This document shows positions 11,268-19,280 of a DNA stretch of 64,000 nucleotides, in pieces (within the stretch, counting starts at the first letter, position 1; each line of letters starts with the position of its first letter). Made by a program: the position numbers and the translations under genes. The notes below the pieces were generated by a model. The model searched no databases, was not told where the DNA came from, and saw only the letters and a program-made list of their open reading frames with translations. Location: contig JAJEKV010000002.1 of assembly GCA_021234155.1 (NCBI GenBank), positions 38,049,329 through 38,113,328 of the forward strand, given 5' to 3'. The stretch is from Isoetes taiwanensis (Eukaryota > Streptophyta > Lycopodiopsida > Isoetales > Isoetaceae).

Positions 11268-11963
11268 CTGCAGAATAATAGCGTAACGTTAATGTTGAAA
11301 TGCAAAAATATATGCTAACTTGCAATGTATGCAACAAAAACGCGCTTGGCGCGCTTTGAAACCGAACTGGAGATTTTAAACTTACTTTAAATTGCCAAAA
11401 AGGGGTTTGTCAATATAGAATCCAGAGATAATAAATAAACATAATGCTTGGCATATATGCAACAAATACGCGCTTGGCGCTCTTTGAAACCGAGTTTAGA
11501 GATTTTAAACTTAATCTGGAACACGCCAGGGGCGTTATCTCAAAAAAAAAAATTAACATAGATTCCAAACATAAGAACCAAACATAAGACCATTCTATTG
11601 GGATACATAAAGCACAACTAACTATAGAAGACCGTTCTACTAATTATAGAAGGCTAAAAATACTGGATATAGAAAAGAACCAAAACACAACATGAAGAAA
11701 TATCAAAAAATAAAGATATCTTGTCATAGCACATATTTGCATACATCTTGGAACATATGAACTGAAGTATTAGAGGACAATAGGCTTCTTAGCAGATAAT
11801 AACTGTAGTATTAAAGAAAAACATCGTAGAAAGCTAACGAAAGGAGGGACACAAAAACAAAATATATAAGAAAAACTTATGAATACCTGAACCGATGGCT
11901 AGATTAGTGCTTTCAGCTTATTCAGCAAGATCCTGGGTTGCTTTGGCGTGTCGCCTACCTTAC
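11268..11963 (-). other. candidate 696-nt intron in the 5' part of L1 ORF1
   Basis: On the minus strand the donor reads GTAG|GTAAGG at 11963 and the acceptor ATTCTGCAG|G at 11268, with a branch-like ATTAAC upstream. Splicing joins an ATG exon (11964-12003, 13 codons plus one base) to the ORF1 frame without a stop. Inferred from splice consensus and frame only. Confidence 0.5.
11318..11545 (+). repeat. direct repeat pair with GCGC-rich core
   Basis: Two copies about 130 bp apart begin ATGCAACAAA-ACGCGCTTGGCGC and continue TTTGAAACCGA ... AGATTTTAAACTTA. They lie inside the candidate intron. Related CGCC(A/T)AGCGCG sequences recur near 14680 and 15290-15440. Confidence 0.7.
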
Positions 11964-12003
11964 CTACGCCTCGGCCACAGCTGCCAGATCCTCCAGACGC
12001 CAT
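11964..12003 (-). CDS. candidate first exon of L1 ORF1
   Basis: A 40-nt exon beginning with ATG that encodes MASGGSGSCGRGV plus one base. The phase matches the next exon, creating a Gly codon across the junction and continuing TQRTMKRKIK. A TATA-like box lies 51 nt upstream of the ATG. A spliced first exon is not typical of L1 and suggests a host-gene-like 5' end or capture. Confidence 0.45.
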
Positions 12004-12053
12004 AGAAGTGCAAGTTCGGAAGATATGTTATGAGACTGGAGTTTTCATTCAAA

Positions 12054-12060
12054 TTTATAT
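12054..12060 (-). promoter_or_regulatory. TATA-like box upstream of L1 ORF1 exon 1
   Basis: Minus-strand ATATAAA in the context ACATATAAATTTG, 51 nt before the ATG at 12003. Its position fits a polymerase II core promoter. No transcript evidence is available. Confidence 0.4.
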
Positions 12061-12514
12061 GTATGGGTTGATAATCTAAGCCGTCAGACTAAAACCGTGA
12101 TTTTAAATTCCCGTCGCTTTAAAATACCGCCTAAAGTAACCGCCTGTCCTGCTCATTTGTATTTTTTAAATGTGCTTCTCTTTTTATTGCAATTTCAAGA
12201 AAACAATTATTCTTATTTTCAAGAAACCCATATGTGGCAAGCTACTTCCACGTAATAGACCACCTAATCTCTCAAGAAAACTCACTTCCGTCACCGACTC
12301 GCTTCCTTCACCGACTGGCTTCAGATCTTCAATCGACCGCCTTCAATCGACCATCTTCAGCATTTTCAGCGTCTTCAATTGATCATATCGGGTGAACTAC
12401 GGTGAGTGTATGCACAGCTTCGTCCTGTTTTCTTTTTTCATGTCAATTCTTTCATTCCGGTTGTTTATCAGTGTCGGAGAAGAATGTTATCTTTTAACAG
12501 CTGTGATGTTCCAG

Positions 12515-12586
12515 GGAAATATACGCCATAAATACGTATATTTCCGGGTCCGTCACTATACAAGTCTACCTTCGTAGCCTTGTATA
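12515..12586 (+). repeat. double hairpin at the start of T LTR copy 0
   Basis: H1: GGAAATATACG (12515-12525) pairs perfectly with CGTATATTTCC (12535-12545). A spacer with CGTCAC (12551-12556) follows. H2: TATACAAG-T-CTAC (12557-12569) pairs with GTAG-C-CTTGTATA (12574-12586), with one mismatch. The same plan with different stem sequence occurs at 16199-16276. Confidence 0.85.
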
Positions 12587-12614
12587 CCCTTAATTAGTGG
12601 CATGGGGTGCATGT

Positions 12615-12655
12615 CTAAGTTATTTATATAACTTAGATATCCTTAGGATAAGGCC
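12615..12655 (+). repeat. further palindromes in T LTR copy 0
   Basis: CTAAGTTAT-TTAT-ATAACTTAG is a perfect 9-bp stem. TATCCTTAGGATA follows directly. These continue the chain of inverted repeats that fills the U3 part of the T LTRs. Confidence 0.8.
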
Positions 12656-13781
12656 AATTTCCATGTGGCCTCATCCTATGGGGCAGCCGCCACACGGCCA
12701 TATCCCATTGGAGCCACGTGGCATAACATGTGGACCATAACCTATATAGGCCTAAACCCTAACCCTGGGCCTCTTTTCTGGCTCCAACACCTTGGGAACT
12801 TTCTTCGCGCAGAGTCGTTTGTTGTGGCATAGCCTAGCACAACAGCCCCAGAGCGTGTGCATGATCTTGGAACGAGCACTACTTCAACCACCTCGAAGAT
12901 CATGGAGACGGCGGGATTAGGAGGGAGTTCCTCGGGAGCAGGTATTTGGATTAGAGTTCTTTGTAGATCATCTGGAAGTTAGGACTCCAGATGGATTAGC
13001 ATTTCATGTCTCTAGTAAAGCCTTCCTAGAACACTTAGTCTACATCTTGAACCCTAATCAATGAACCATAACTGTACGTTAGATATGTATGATTAGGTTT
13101 AGATGTTATTCTCATGATTATCATGTTATGTGGATATGTGATGTTGGTTGATCATGTTTGCTCCTCTTGTATTGGGAAGGGGGGTAGAGACCTAGCAGCC
13201 ATTACTTAGTAATGCTCCTAGTTAGACCCTTTAATTCCTATTATTATGCGTCTTGTGCATAAGAACCCATCGGGCTATGGGAGCTATGGTATGACTCAGC
13301 ACTACATAACGGGGCTAGAGGCAAGACGGAGGGAGGGCCCCTGCTGAGCGTGGCTACTGGGGACCCCATAGTGAGCTAGGCTTATGGCCGGTCACTTCGA
13401 GTGCGCCGGGCATGGGTCCAACACCTCCTGGGGCAATGGTGCCGCCCTGCCTCTCAAGAGCTGCAGGTGACGGCCAGTCTCTTGCTTTGGGGGGGTTAAG
13501 TCGGGGAAGAATCGTGTGTCGCCACGATTCTCTAGCCGCCCGTGGAACCTCTAGACCCTAGGAAGGGGAGATGAAACCCTTCCTGCCTCGACGGACCGGA
13601 GAGATGTAAGCTGGAGTAGTCTCAATGGGTGATACCATGAGATGGAAGGCTAGTGTCATACCAAAGCCCGATCTAGCCCATCTGCAAAGTATGCACAAGA
13701 GGGGCGGATGGAGTTGTCAACCCTAGCCATTGTCTATAGCCAGCCCCGTCATCGTTATATCTCGGTGTGCTCAATAATACG

Positions 13782-13884
13782 CTTGCTGCTCTCTTTTTTG
13801 TTTGGGTCCCATAGGCCAATCGGTCTCCGTGGACGCTAAAAAATCTATTATATTCTATTCTATTCTATTCTATTCTATTCTATC
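13782..13884 (+). mobile_element. extremely 5'-truncated LINE tail with (TATTC)n
   Basis: About 100 bp inside T LTR copy 0. TTTGTTTGGGTCCCATAGGC through GTCTCCGTGGACGCTAAAAA is followed by (TATTC)n. The same 3' end, in reverse orientation, terminates the LINE at 23556-25705. It is a minimal dead-on-arrival copy of that LINE family. Confidence 0.8.
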
Positions 13885-14478
13885 TTGAGGCCTAGCCGTC
13901 AATCTACCTCCCCCACGTGTCTGAGCCTTGGGTAGGAGCTCTCATGTTTTATAACATATGTTTATCTCTATTGTATCTATGGATGTGTGGATGTGCTACC
14001 CCTCGAGGTAGTTCGATGTATTGTTATCGCTAGTTCTGACGTTGTTTATGCTTCCGATGTGATAGGAGCCCATAGGGGAAGGGCGCGCAAGACACCTTCG
14101 TGTGGAGTGCGGGATAGATGGAGGGCCCGTGTGGTCGAAGGACCGGATGGCGAATTTCTTACGGAGTGTACGGCTGGACACCGCATATTTTGTATGGAGC
14201 ATCACAACAACAAACTTGAAGTGTCGAGGAAGATTATGTAAAGTCCAAGATCTGAATCCAAGTTCTATGTGCCATGATGTTCCTCTTGGAAATAGTTTCT
14301 GTAAAATTTCAATTAGGATGAGGCTCTTCCACGAAGACATCCTAGTGGTGGCACAGTTGGTGAAAGCGTGGACACATTTGTAGCATGGCCAAAAGAACGT
14401 CTGAAAAAGGTATGTACATAATTCTACTGATTACTGAATATGATATGAATATATCATAACATGTGCGTCATAATGTGA

Positions 14479-14600
14479 ACATTGAATTCTTTGATGCTCT
14501 TTAGTCAGTCTTATCAATCCTAGAAAACTACACATTAATCAAAATGTGTAGTTTCTTGGGGTTGGTCATACTGGCTAGAGGGCATCAAAGGATTTCAATG
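14479..14600. repeat. 122-bp foldback (imperfect inverted repeat)
   Basis: The arm from 14479 (CATTGAATTCTTTGATG) pairs with the arm ending at 14600; the innermost stem AAACTACACATT/AATGTGTAGTTT flanks a short loop. In the 47-bp inner part of the arms there are about 10 mismatches, and 6 are T opposite G, so a plus-strand RNA would still pair there by G-U. It could be a foldback MITE or a small-RNA precursor. No clear target duplication was found. Confidence 0.7.
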
Positions 14601-14770
14601 TTTCCGACATTGCATATAAAAGAAAACATAATAAAAGTCTAGATGTAGACATCAAATTAGGCATTGCGGTACAAAATTGCGCCAGGCGCAAGACTGTTTA
14701 ATATTCGCACAATCGGATGTACATCTTTTTGATTTAGTGTCAATGTGCCAGTCGCGAGTTCTTTCCACAC

Positions 14771-14818
14771 TAACACAATGAGGCTGTACATATCTAACAC
14801 AATGAGGCTGTACATATC
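14771..14818. repeat. 24-bp tandem duplication
   Basis: Two exact adjacent copies of a 24-bp unit starting TAACACAATGAGGCTGTACA. Confidence 0.95.
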
Positions 14819-15745
14819 TCTACAAAATGTCACAAAAGCCCACTTGATCAGCAAGATAACGAGTCACGTGGTCAGTGTACCACTCCGATATGACACCATC
14901 CTCCCATTTATTGGGAATGTCGAGTCTCCATATCAGAGTATCCCGTCGATCTCTGGCCTTCCTAATCAGATCCTCATATTTATTTGTTGGCATGAGATAT
15001 ACCAAGAGCATAAGGAGTCGCATAAATCCCGTGATGCGATGGTAGCATTCCCATGGCCTTATATAAAGATTGTTGAATGGTTTATTCACTTATTTTTGTA
15101 GGTTTTGAACAGCATAATTAAGAAGTAACTTGTATAGGGTCCAGCATTGATTGTCGTCCAAACGAAGTATACTTGAACAAGAATCAGCCATGTGAAATAC
15201 ACTAGAACGAGAGAAATTAACTAACTAGAAAATAATATTCCTCTCACCAGAAAATAATCAGAAAGGTTTATGTTCAAAATACGTCAGACGCATTTTCTAC
15301 AGGGTGTCTTTTATAAGTTTTACTCTACACGCGCCTGGCGCATTTTGAAAAATATAGCAGAAAAGCGAAAGGGCAAAATCAAAATGCGCCAAGTAGGAAA
15401 CCGAAAGTGCAAAATCAAAATGTGCCAAGCGCGATTTCGTCCATTCTAACATATCATATTACAGAAAAAAAAAACTCAGTATCTGATCTAGTTAAAGGCA
15501 GAGAGCATTACTTACCAGATTTTACTAGACAAAGAGGTGGAACTTGAATAGCAAGGTCAATTTGTTTCCGTAAGGATGAAATAATAAAAGCAGCTAAGAT
15601 ACTGAAAAACACACGAAGTTTTCAAAGAACAAGAAGACAAGGAATATGAATAGATATATGAATAGCAATAGCAAAAGCAATAACAATTGCAATAACAAAC
15701 CAATTGCAATTCTGGTGCAGATAGCAAATAGAAGCTTGATAGCAT

Positions 15746-15746
<1 letters not shown>

Positions 15747-15837
<91 letters not shown>
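15747..15837. repeat. (AG)n microsatellite, 91 bp
   Basis: Uninterrupted AG dinucleotides. The Arg/Glu and Leu/Ser ORFs read through it are artefacts. Confidence 0.98.
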
Positions 15838-15839
<2 letters not shown>

Positions 15840-16175
15840 AAAGAGGACAAGATCGACAGATGGCCTACAGACAAGCCTCTCAGGGCAAAGTGCGTATTGC
15901 GGTGCATACGATGATAGGTAGACGATAGACGCGACCGACGACCACATAGAACGGATGCGTTGCACCGCATCTCAGCACGGCATGTATTTAAAGCCAAACA
16001 AGCCGACCGCGTGCAAAGGTGCAAAGCCGCATGCATTGCGCCGACCCGCTGGGGCGCGTGCAGCAAAAAGCGACATAGACGTACGCATGCATGCATGCAC
16101 GGTGAGGAGATAGCATAGAATAAGAGCGTATAGATAGGGGATACGATAGATGTATGCATGCATGTACGTAACGCA
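15840..16175 (+). repeat. block S, upstream flank of T LTR copy 1
   Basis: GCATGC-rich sequence ending GAGATAGCATAGAATAAGAG ... ATAGATAGGGGATAC. The same end occurs at 36305-36348, where it follows a T LTR rather than preceding one. It may be the 3' end of a T element interior. Confidence 0.6.
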
Positions 16176-16198
16176 TGACAACAGTAGATATCCACGCC

Positions 16199-16276
16199 CA
16201 TGTATTTATACGCCTTTTTAAGTATAAATACATGACACGTCACTATGAATAATTAATGGTACATTAATTATTCATA
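16199..16276 (+). repeat. double hairpin at the start of T LTR copy 1
   Basis: H1: CATGTATTTATAC (16199-16211) pairs perfectly with GTATAAATACATG (16222-16234). CGTCAC sits at 16238-16243. H2: TATGAATAATTAATG (16244-16258) pairs perfectly with CATTAATTATTCATA (16262-16276). Layout and CGTCAC match copy 0, but the outer stem bases differ and have changed in pairs. Confidence 0.92.
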
Positions 16277-16510
16277 AGCTAAGGTTAGCTATGTTAATTG
16301 TTAATTATTAAAGTGGAAACCTAACCCAAAACCCTAATTCGAATTTAGGGCTTAACCTAATATTAAAAGGGGCTAAAATATTAAATTAGTTAATATTAGC
16401 CAACCCAGAGTTGCCACCTGGCCCAAATCGATTGGGCAAGAGAGAGTTGCTAACTTGGGACCCAAATTGGGGTTTTATACCCCCATTTGCCCCAATTCGA
16501 ATTGGGGGAG
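16277..16510 (+). repeat. continuing palindrome chain in T LTR copy 1
   Basis: Consecutive inverted repeats: AGCTAAGGTTAGCT, CCCTAATTCGAATTTAGGG, an AT-rich stem GGCTAAAATATTAA pairing with TTAATATTAGCC, GCCCAAATCGATTGGGC, and the perfect 18-bp palindrome CCCCAATTCGAATTGGGG at 16490-16507. Little sequence separates them. Confidence 0.85.
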
Positions 16511-17791
16511 GTTGGTGGAGGAGGAGCTGTTGTTCCACCCTATTCCAGCCAGAAGGATGGAGAACCAAAGCGATAGTGGACCTAGCTATGATCCCGGTTA
16601 GTACGTAGATAGCTTGGATTCCTAGATAGTCGTAGGACTAACCTCTGTATGCTCAGAAGGTAGCTAGGATTAACCCTTGTATGAATAGATGTACGGTTAA
16701 TCTCTATTTTATGTTCTATTCGAAGCTATGGATGGGTGGATGTATAAGGATAGCTTTCTTTCTGTTCCTCCTGTGTTGTATGGGTAAAAGGGGGGTAGAG
16801 ACCTAAAGGCCATCTAGAAGTAGAGATGTTCCTAGATAGAACCCTTAAAACCCAAAGAAATGCTATGATGGTGCACAAGAGCCAACTGGGTTGTGGGATG
16901 CTATGATATGGTTCAAAAGTACCGTGATAACGAAAGTATGAGGGTGAATCGGGGTGGGGTCTTGCCTAAGCGTATGCTGACTCTGGGACTCCTATAGTGT
17001 GCTAGGCTTATAGCCGGTCACTGTGTGTGGGCCGGGTATGGGTCTGACACTCTCTGGGCCGGAGGGCGTGAGTCTATGTGGCCATCCTGGGCTCGAACGG
17101 GCTGGTGATCTAGCCTTTAGATTTAGGGGAGTAAGTCGGCACGGGATGCGGGGTCGCTGATACGACGTGTTCTCTAGCACACCTGGATCCATCATGCTCG
17201 GGAGGAGACGCCTCTTCGACCTGCCTCATCGGACCGGGAGATGTAACCCTAGTAGCCCCGGCCGATTCCTTGGGATTGCGTCTCCGGAGGGCTACAAGCA
17301 CGTCATAGCATGATTCAGCCTATCTGCAAAGTGTGCACAGGAGGGGCAGATGGAGTGGACTACCCTAGCCATTGTCTTATGCCAGCCAACACCATGTTAT
17401 ACCTCTGTCTGCTGTATCTTGAGGCCCTGACCGTCAGTCACCCCCATGGAGTCTGAGCCCGGGGTAGAGCCCTTAGTTATGGTGCATTTCCTTTGTTATG
17501 TTGGTATTCTATTGTTAGTCGTGTTGATGATAATGGGCCACCCTTTGTGGTGGTATGTTATTTATTAGTATTGTTGCTAGGTGCTAACATGTATGTACTC
17601 TTCCGCTATATAGGATTCCCATAGAAGGCGTGGGACAAATGACACCTCCAGCCTTCACCCTATTAACTTGGCCATCACAAGTGGTCCGGAGTCGACGGGA
17701 GGGCCTTTCCGTGGTGATGGATTCGCCATGGAAGGGGAATTTCCCGTATTTATACGATGAGAGCATCGTATGGATTCGGGGAGCGTCACAG

Positions 17792-17807
17792 TGGTATCAG
17801 AGCCATG
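17792..17807 (+). promoter_or_regulatory. primer-binding site for initiator-Met tRNA
   Basis: TGGTATCAGAGCCATG directly follows the 5' LTR end (CACA, one spacer base). TGGTATCAGAGC is the standard PBS complementary to the 3' end of plant tRNA-iMet, so first-strand synthesis of the T element would start here. Confidence 0.92.
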
Positions 17808-19050
17808 ATTTTGGTGGACCAGATCATAGCACTGGCCATAGTCATTCGTTAGTCGATAGGTAGTACGGGACTTTAATCTAGGATAAACTATTCTAATTCT
17901 ATAGCTAGTATGTATGTTGACCTAATTATGGGAGGATTAAGCTAGTTAGAAATTAAGGTGTGAGTCCTTAGAATCAAGTATGTCAAGTATGTCAAGTTCT
18001 TAGAGAAAAAGAGGTCTCTTGTTTCCACGGGCTATAACTTTCTCTAGATAACTCGGATTGAGGCGATTTTTGCGCCAACGCGTCGGGCATGGTCCAATTA
18101 CCCTAGGGGCATCAACACTCGGCATCAAAATGGCGAAAAAGTGGGCCAAAAGTCAACTCGGGCGCCGCTCGGGTTTGGGCCGCTTGGAATCCGAATAGAA
18201 ACACGTATAACCGGACCGGCGCCCGACCGTATAAAATACGTGTTTCTGCCGTATAAAATTTTTTGTATTTTTTTGTATACATATTTTTTTAGCGCCTCGA
18301 TCGAAATTTGAACCCATGACCTCTCAACTCCAACCTTATATGCTTACCACCACACCATGCTCTCTTGAATGTAAATATATATTTCTTATACATATGTAGT
18401 ACTCTGTTTTTTTTGCATAGCAACTTTTGTATAAAAGTGAAGTATGGGAACTTGAACCCTTGACCTCTCAAGCCAAAACCCTTTACCAACAAGATAAGCC
18501 TCCTTTTGGTGGATACAATTGTGTCGTCTTATACTTAACCAATAATATCTTTGTTTCTCTAGAAAAACTTCTGTCTACCATCACTCTTCCCTAAACCAAC
18601 GCTTTGGTGGCAACAACTCCGCCGGACTTGTGCAACCATAGTGAGCTAGGAATAACTTAAGAGTTACTATCATCACTGCGGAATGTTTCCGCAACCATAT
18701 CGACATACGTTTACGTTGAGCGATGGAAGGGAATTCCTCGGAGTAAGATAGAAACTTCCAAGTTGGATTCTAATCCACTATTCACCTTGGATATTCTTTA
18801 GGCGACGATAATAATGTCCAGTTATCGACGTTCCTAGACCTATAGCTTTAAATATTTTTTTCCTTTGGTAAATGCCTTGCTAACAAAATTTCTTCGGGCC
18901 TTGCCATGATTCAATCTATACTACATTCATATGCTTTATATTAGCCCTTATTCGATGTTATATATTAAGGGTTAAGTAATATTTTATAGACATAATTATA
19001 ATTAACGTTGTTTCTCTCTAGTGTCTAAGCCTTGACTCGTCTCATTTGGC
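17808..19050 (+). other. T element interior, left part; no ORF recognised
   Basis: The 1.2 kb between the PBS and the 12-kb transposon carries no gag or pol frame I can recognise. It probably joins the sequence after 31094 once the transposon is removed. Confidence 0.5.
18295..18500 (-). repeat. two tRNA-like (SINE-head-like) segments
   Basis: On the minus strand two segments about 125 bp apart share GAGAGGTCA-GGGTTCAA(A/G)TT, resembling a pol III B box (GGTTCGANNCC) preceded by an A-box-like TGGTGGTAAGC or TTGTTGGTAAA. They may be degraded tRNA-derived SINE heads. No full cloverleaf can be drawn. Confidence 0.35.
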
Positions 19051-19054
19051 GCCT
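19051..19054. repeat. left target-site duplication GCCT
   Basis: GCCT directly precedes the left terminus at 19055 and is repeated at 31094-31097 after the right terminus. The flanks ATTTGGC and GCCAAAT make the empty site an interrupted palindrome around GCCT. Confidence 0.7.
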
Positions 19055-19076
19055 GGGTAAAAGCACGCTGTGGTGT
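19055..19076 (+). repeat. left terminal inverted repeat
   Basis: Starts GGGTAAAAGCACGCTGTGG and ends TGT. The reverse complement of 31072-31093 matches at every position but the first. Confidence 0.9.
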
Positions 19077-19280
19077 ATCAAAAACGCGCATTTTGACGCC
19101 ACATTTTGGCACCACCTTTGTGGTAGGATCGGGTGGTGCATACCAAAGCGGAGATTGCGGGAGTGCGAATTAATGAGCGTTGGTTATTTTGAATTTTATG
19201 TCACGTCATTGTCCCTCATTTTGAATTAAGAAATAATCACATCTCTCCTTCTGTTTTTTTGCCGCTTCTTGCCGATTGAA

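Larger units (their letters stand above)
6032..12003 (-). mobile_element. L1-type LINE (non-LTR retrotransposon)
   Basis: Minus-strand element. ORF1 (10110-11267 plus a candidate exon at 11964-12003) is followed by ORF2 with apurinic endonuclease (9304-10113) and reverse transcriptase with a zf-RVT-like domain (6032-9298). A frame break separates endonuclease and RT near 9300. No poly(A) tail or target duplication was found on the 3' side: gypsy copy A begins 30 bp beyond the ORF2 stop and may have cut off the LINE end. The order matches plant L1 elements. Confidence 0.88.
12505..14203 (+). repeat. LTR of family T, copy 0
   Basis: Long LTR-like repeat that aligns with copies at 16176-17790, 34990-35935 and 63700-64000, for example GGGGGTAGAGACCTA, GTGAGCTAGGCTTATGGCCGG and TTGAGGCC-TGACCGTCA. 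The 5' boundary is approximate. The 5' part is a chain of palindromes (12515-12750). A CCTATATAGG at 12741-12750 is the likely TATA box. No PBS follows the 3' end, so this may be a solo or 3' LTR. A short LINE tail is inserted at about 13782-13884. Confidence 0.7.
14204..15740. other. no gene recognised; foldback and small repeats
   Basis: AT-rich sequence without a credible ORF. It holds the 122-bp foldback at 14479-14600, a 24-bp tandem duplication at 14771-14818 and several GCGCC(A/T)-GGCGC motifs near 14680 and 15290-15440 like those at 11.3-11.5 kb. Confidence 0.6.
16176..17790 (+). repeat. LTR of family T, copy 1 (5' LTR)
   Basis: About 1.6 kb, ending GGGGAGCGTCACA and followed one base later by a tRNA-iMet primer-binding site, which makes this a 5' LTR. 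It aligns with copy 2 (34990-35935) over its 3' two thirds and with copy 0. The first 330 bp are a chain of palindromes. The exact 5' end (TGACAACAG, about 16176) is uncertain. No protein is encoded. Confidence 0.8.

Noticed and set aside
15557-16243. 228-aa minus-strand ORF with a poly-Leu/Ser core
   Set aside because: Its core is the (AG)n microsatellite; flanking residues resemble no protein and the region is an LTR flank.
17797-17830. Start of a tRNA gene at the TGGTATCAGAGC motif
   Set aside because: It is the complement of the 3' end of tRNA-iMet directly after an LTR, i.e. a primer-binding site; no cloverleaf follows.
19045-19050. TTTGGC as part of the terminal inverted repeat (32-bp TIR)
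   Set aside because: Five mismatched bases would interrupt it, and the related 0.9-kb element starts at GGG with a 4-bp duplication; kept only as an alternative.
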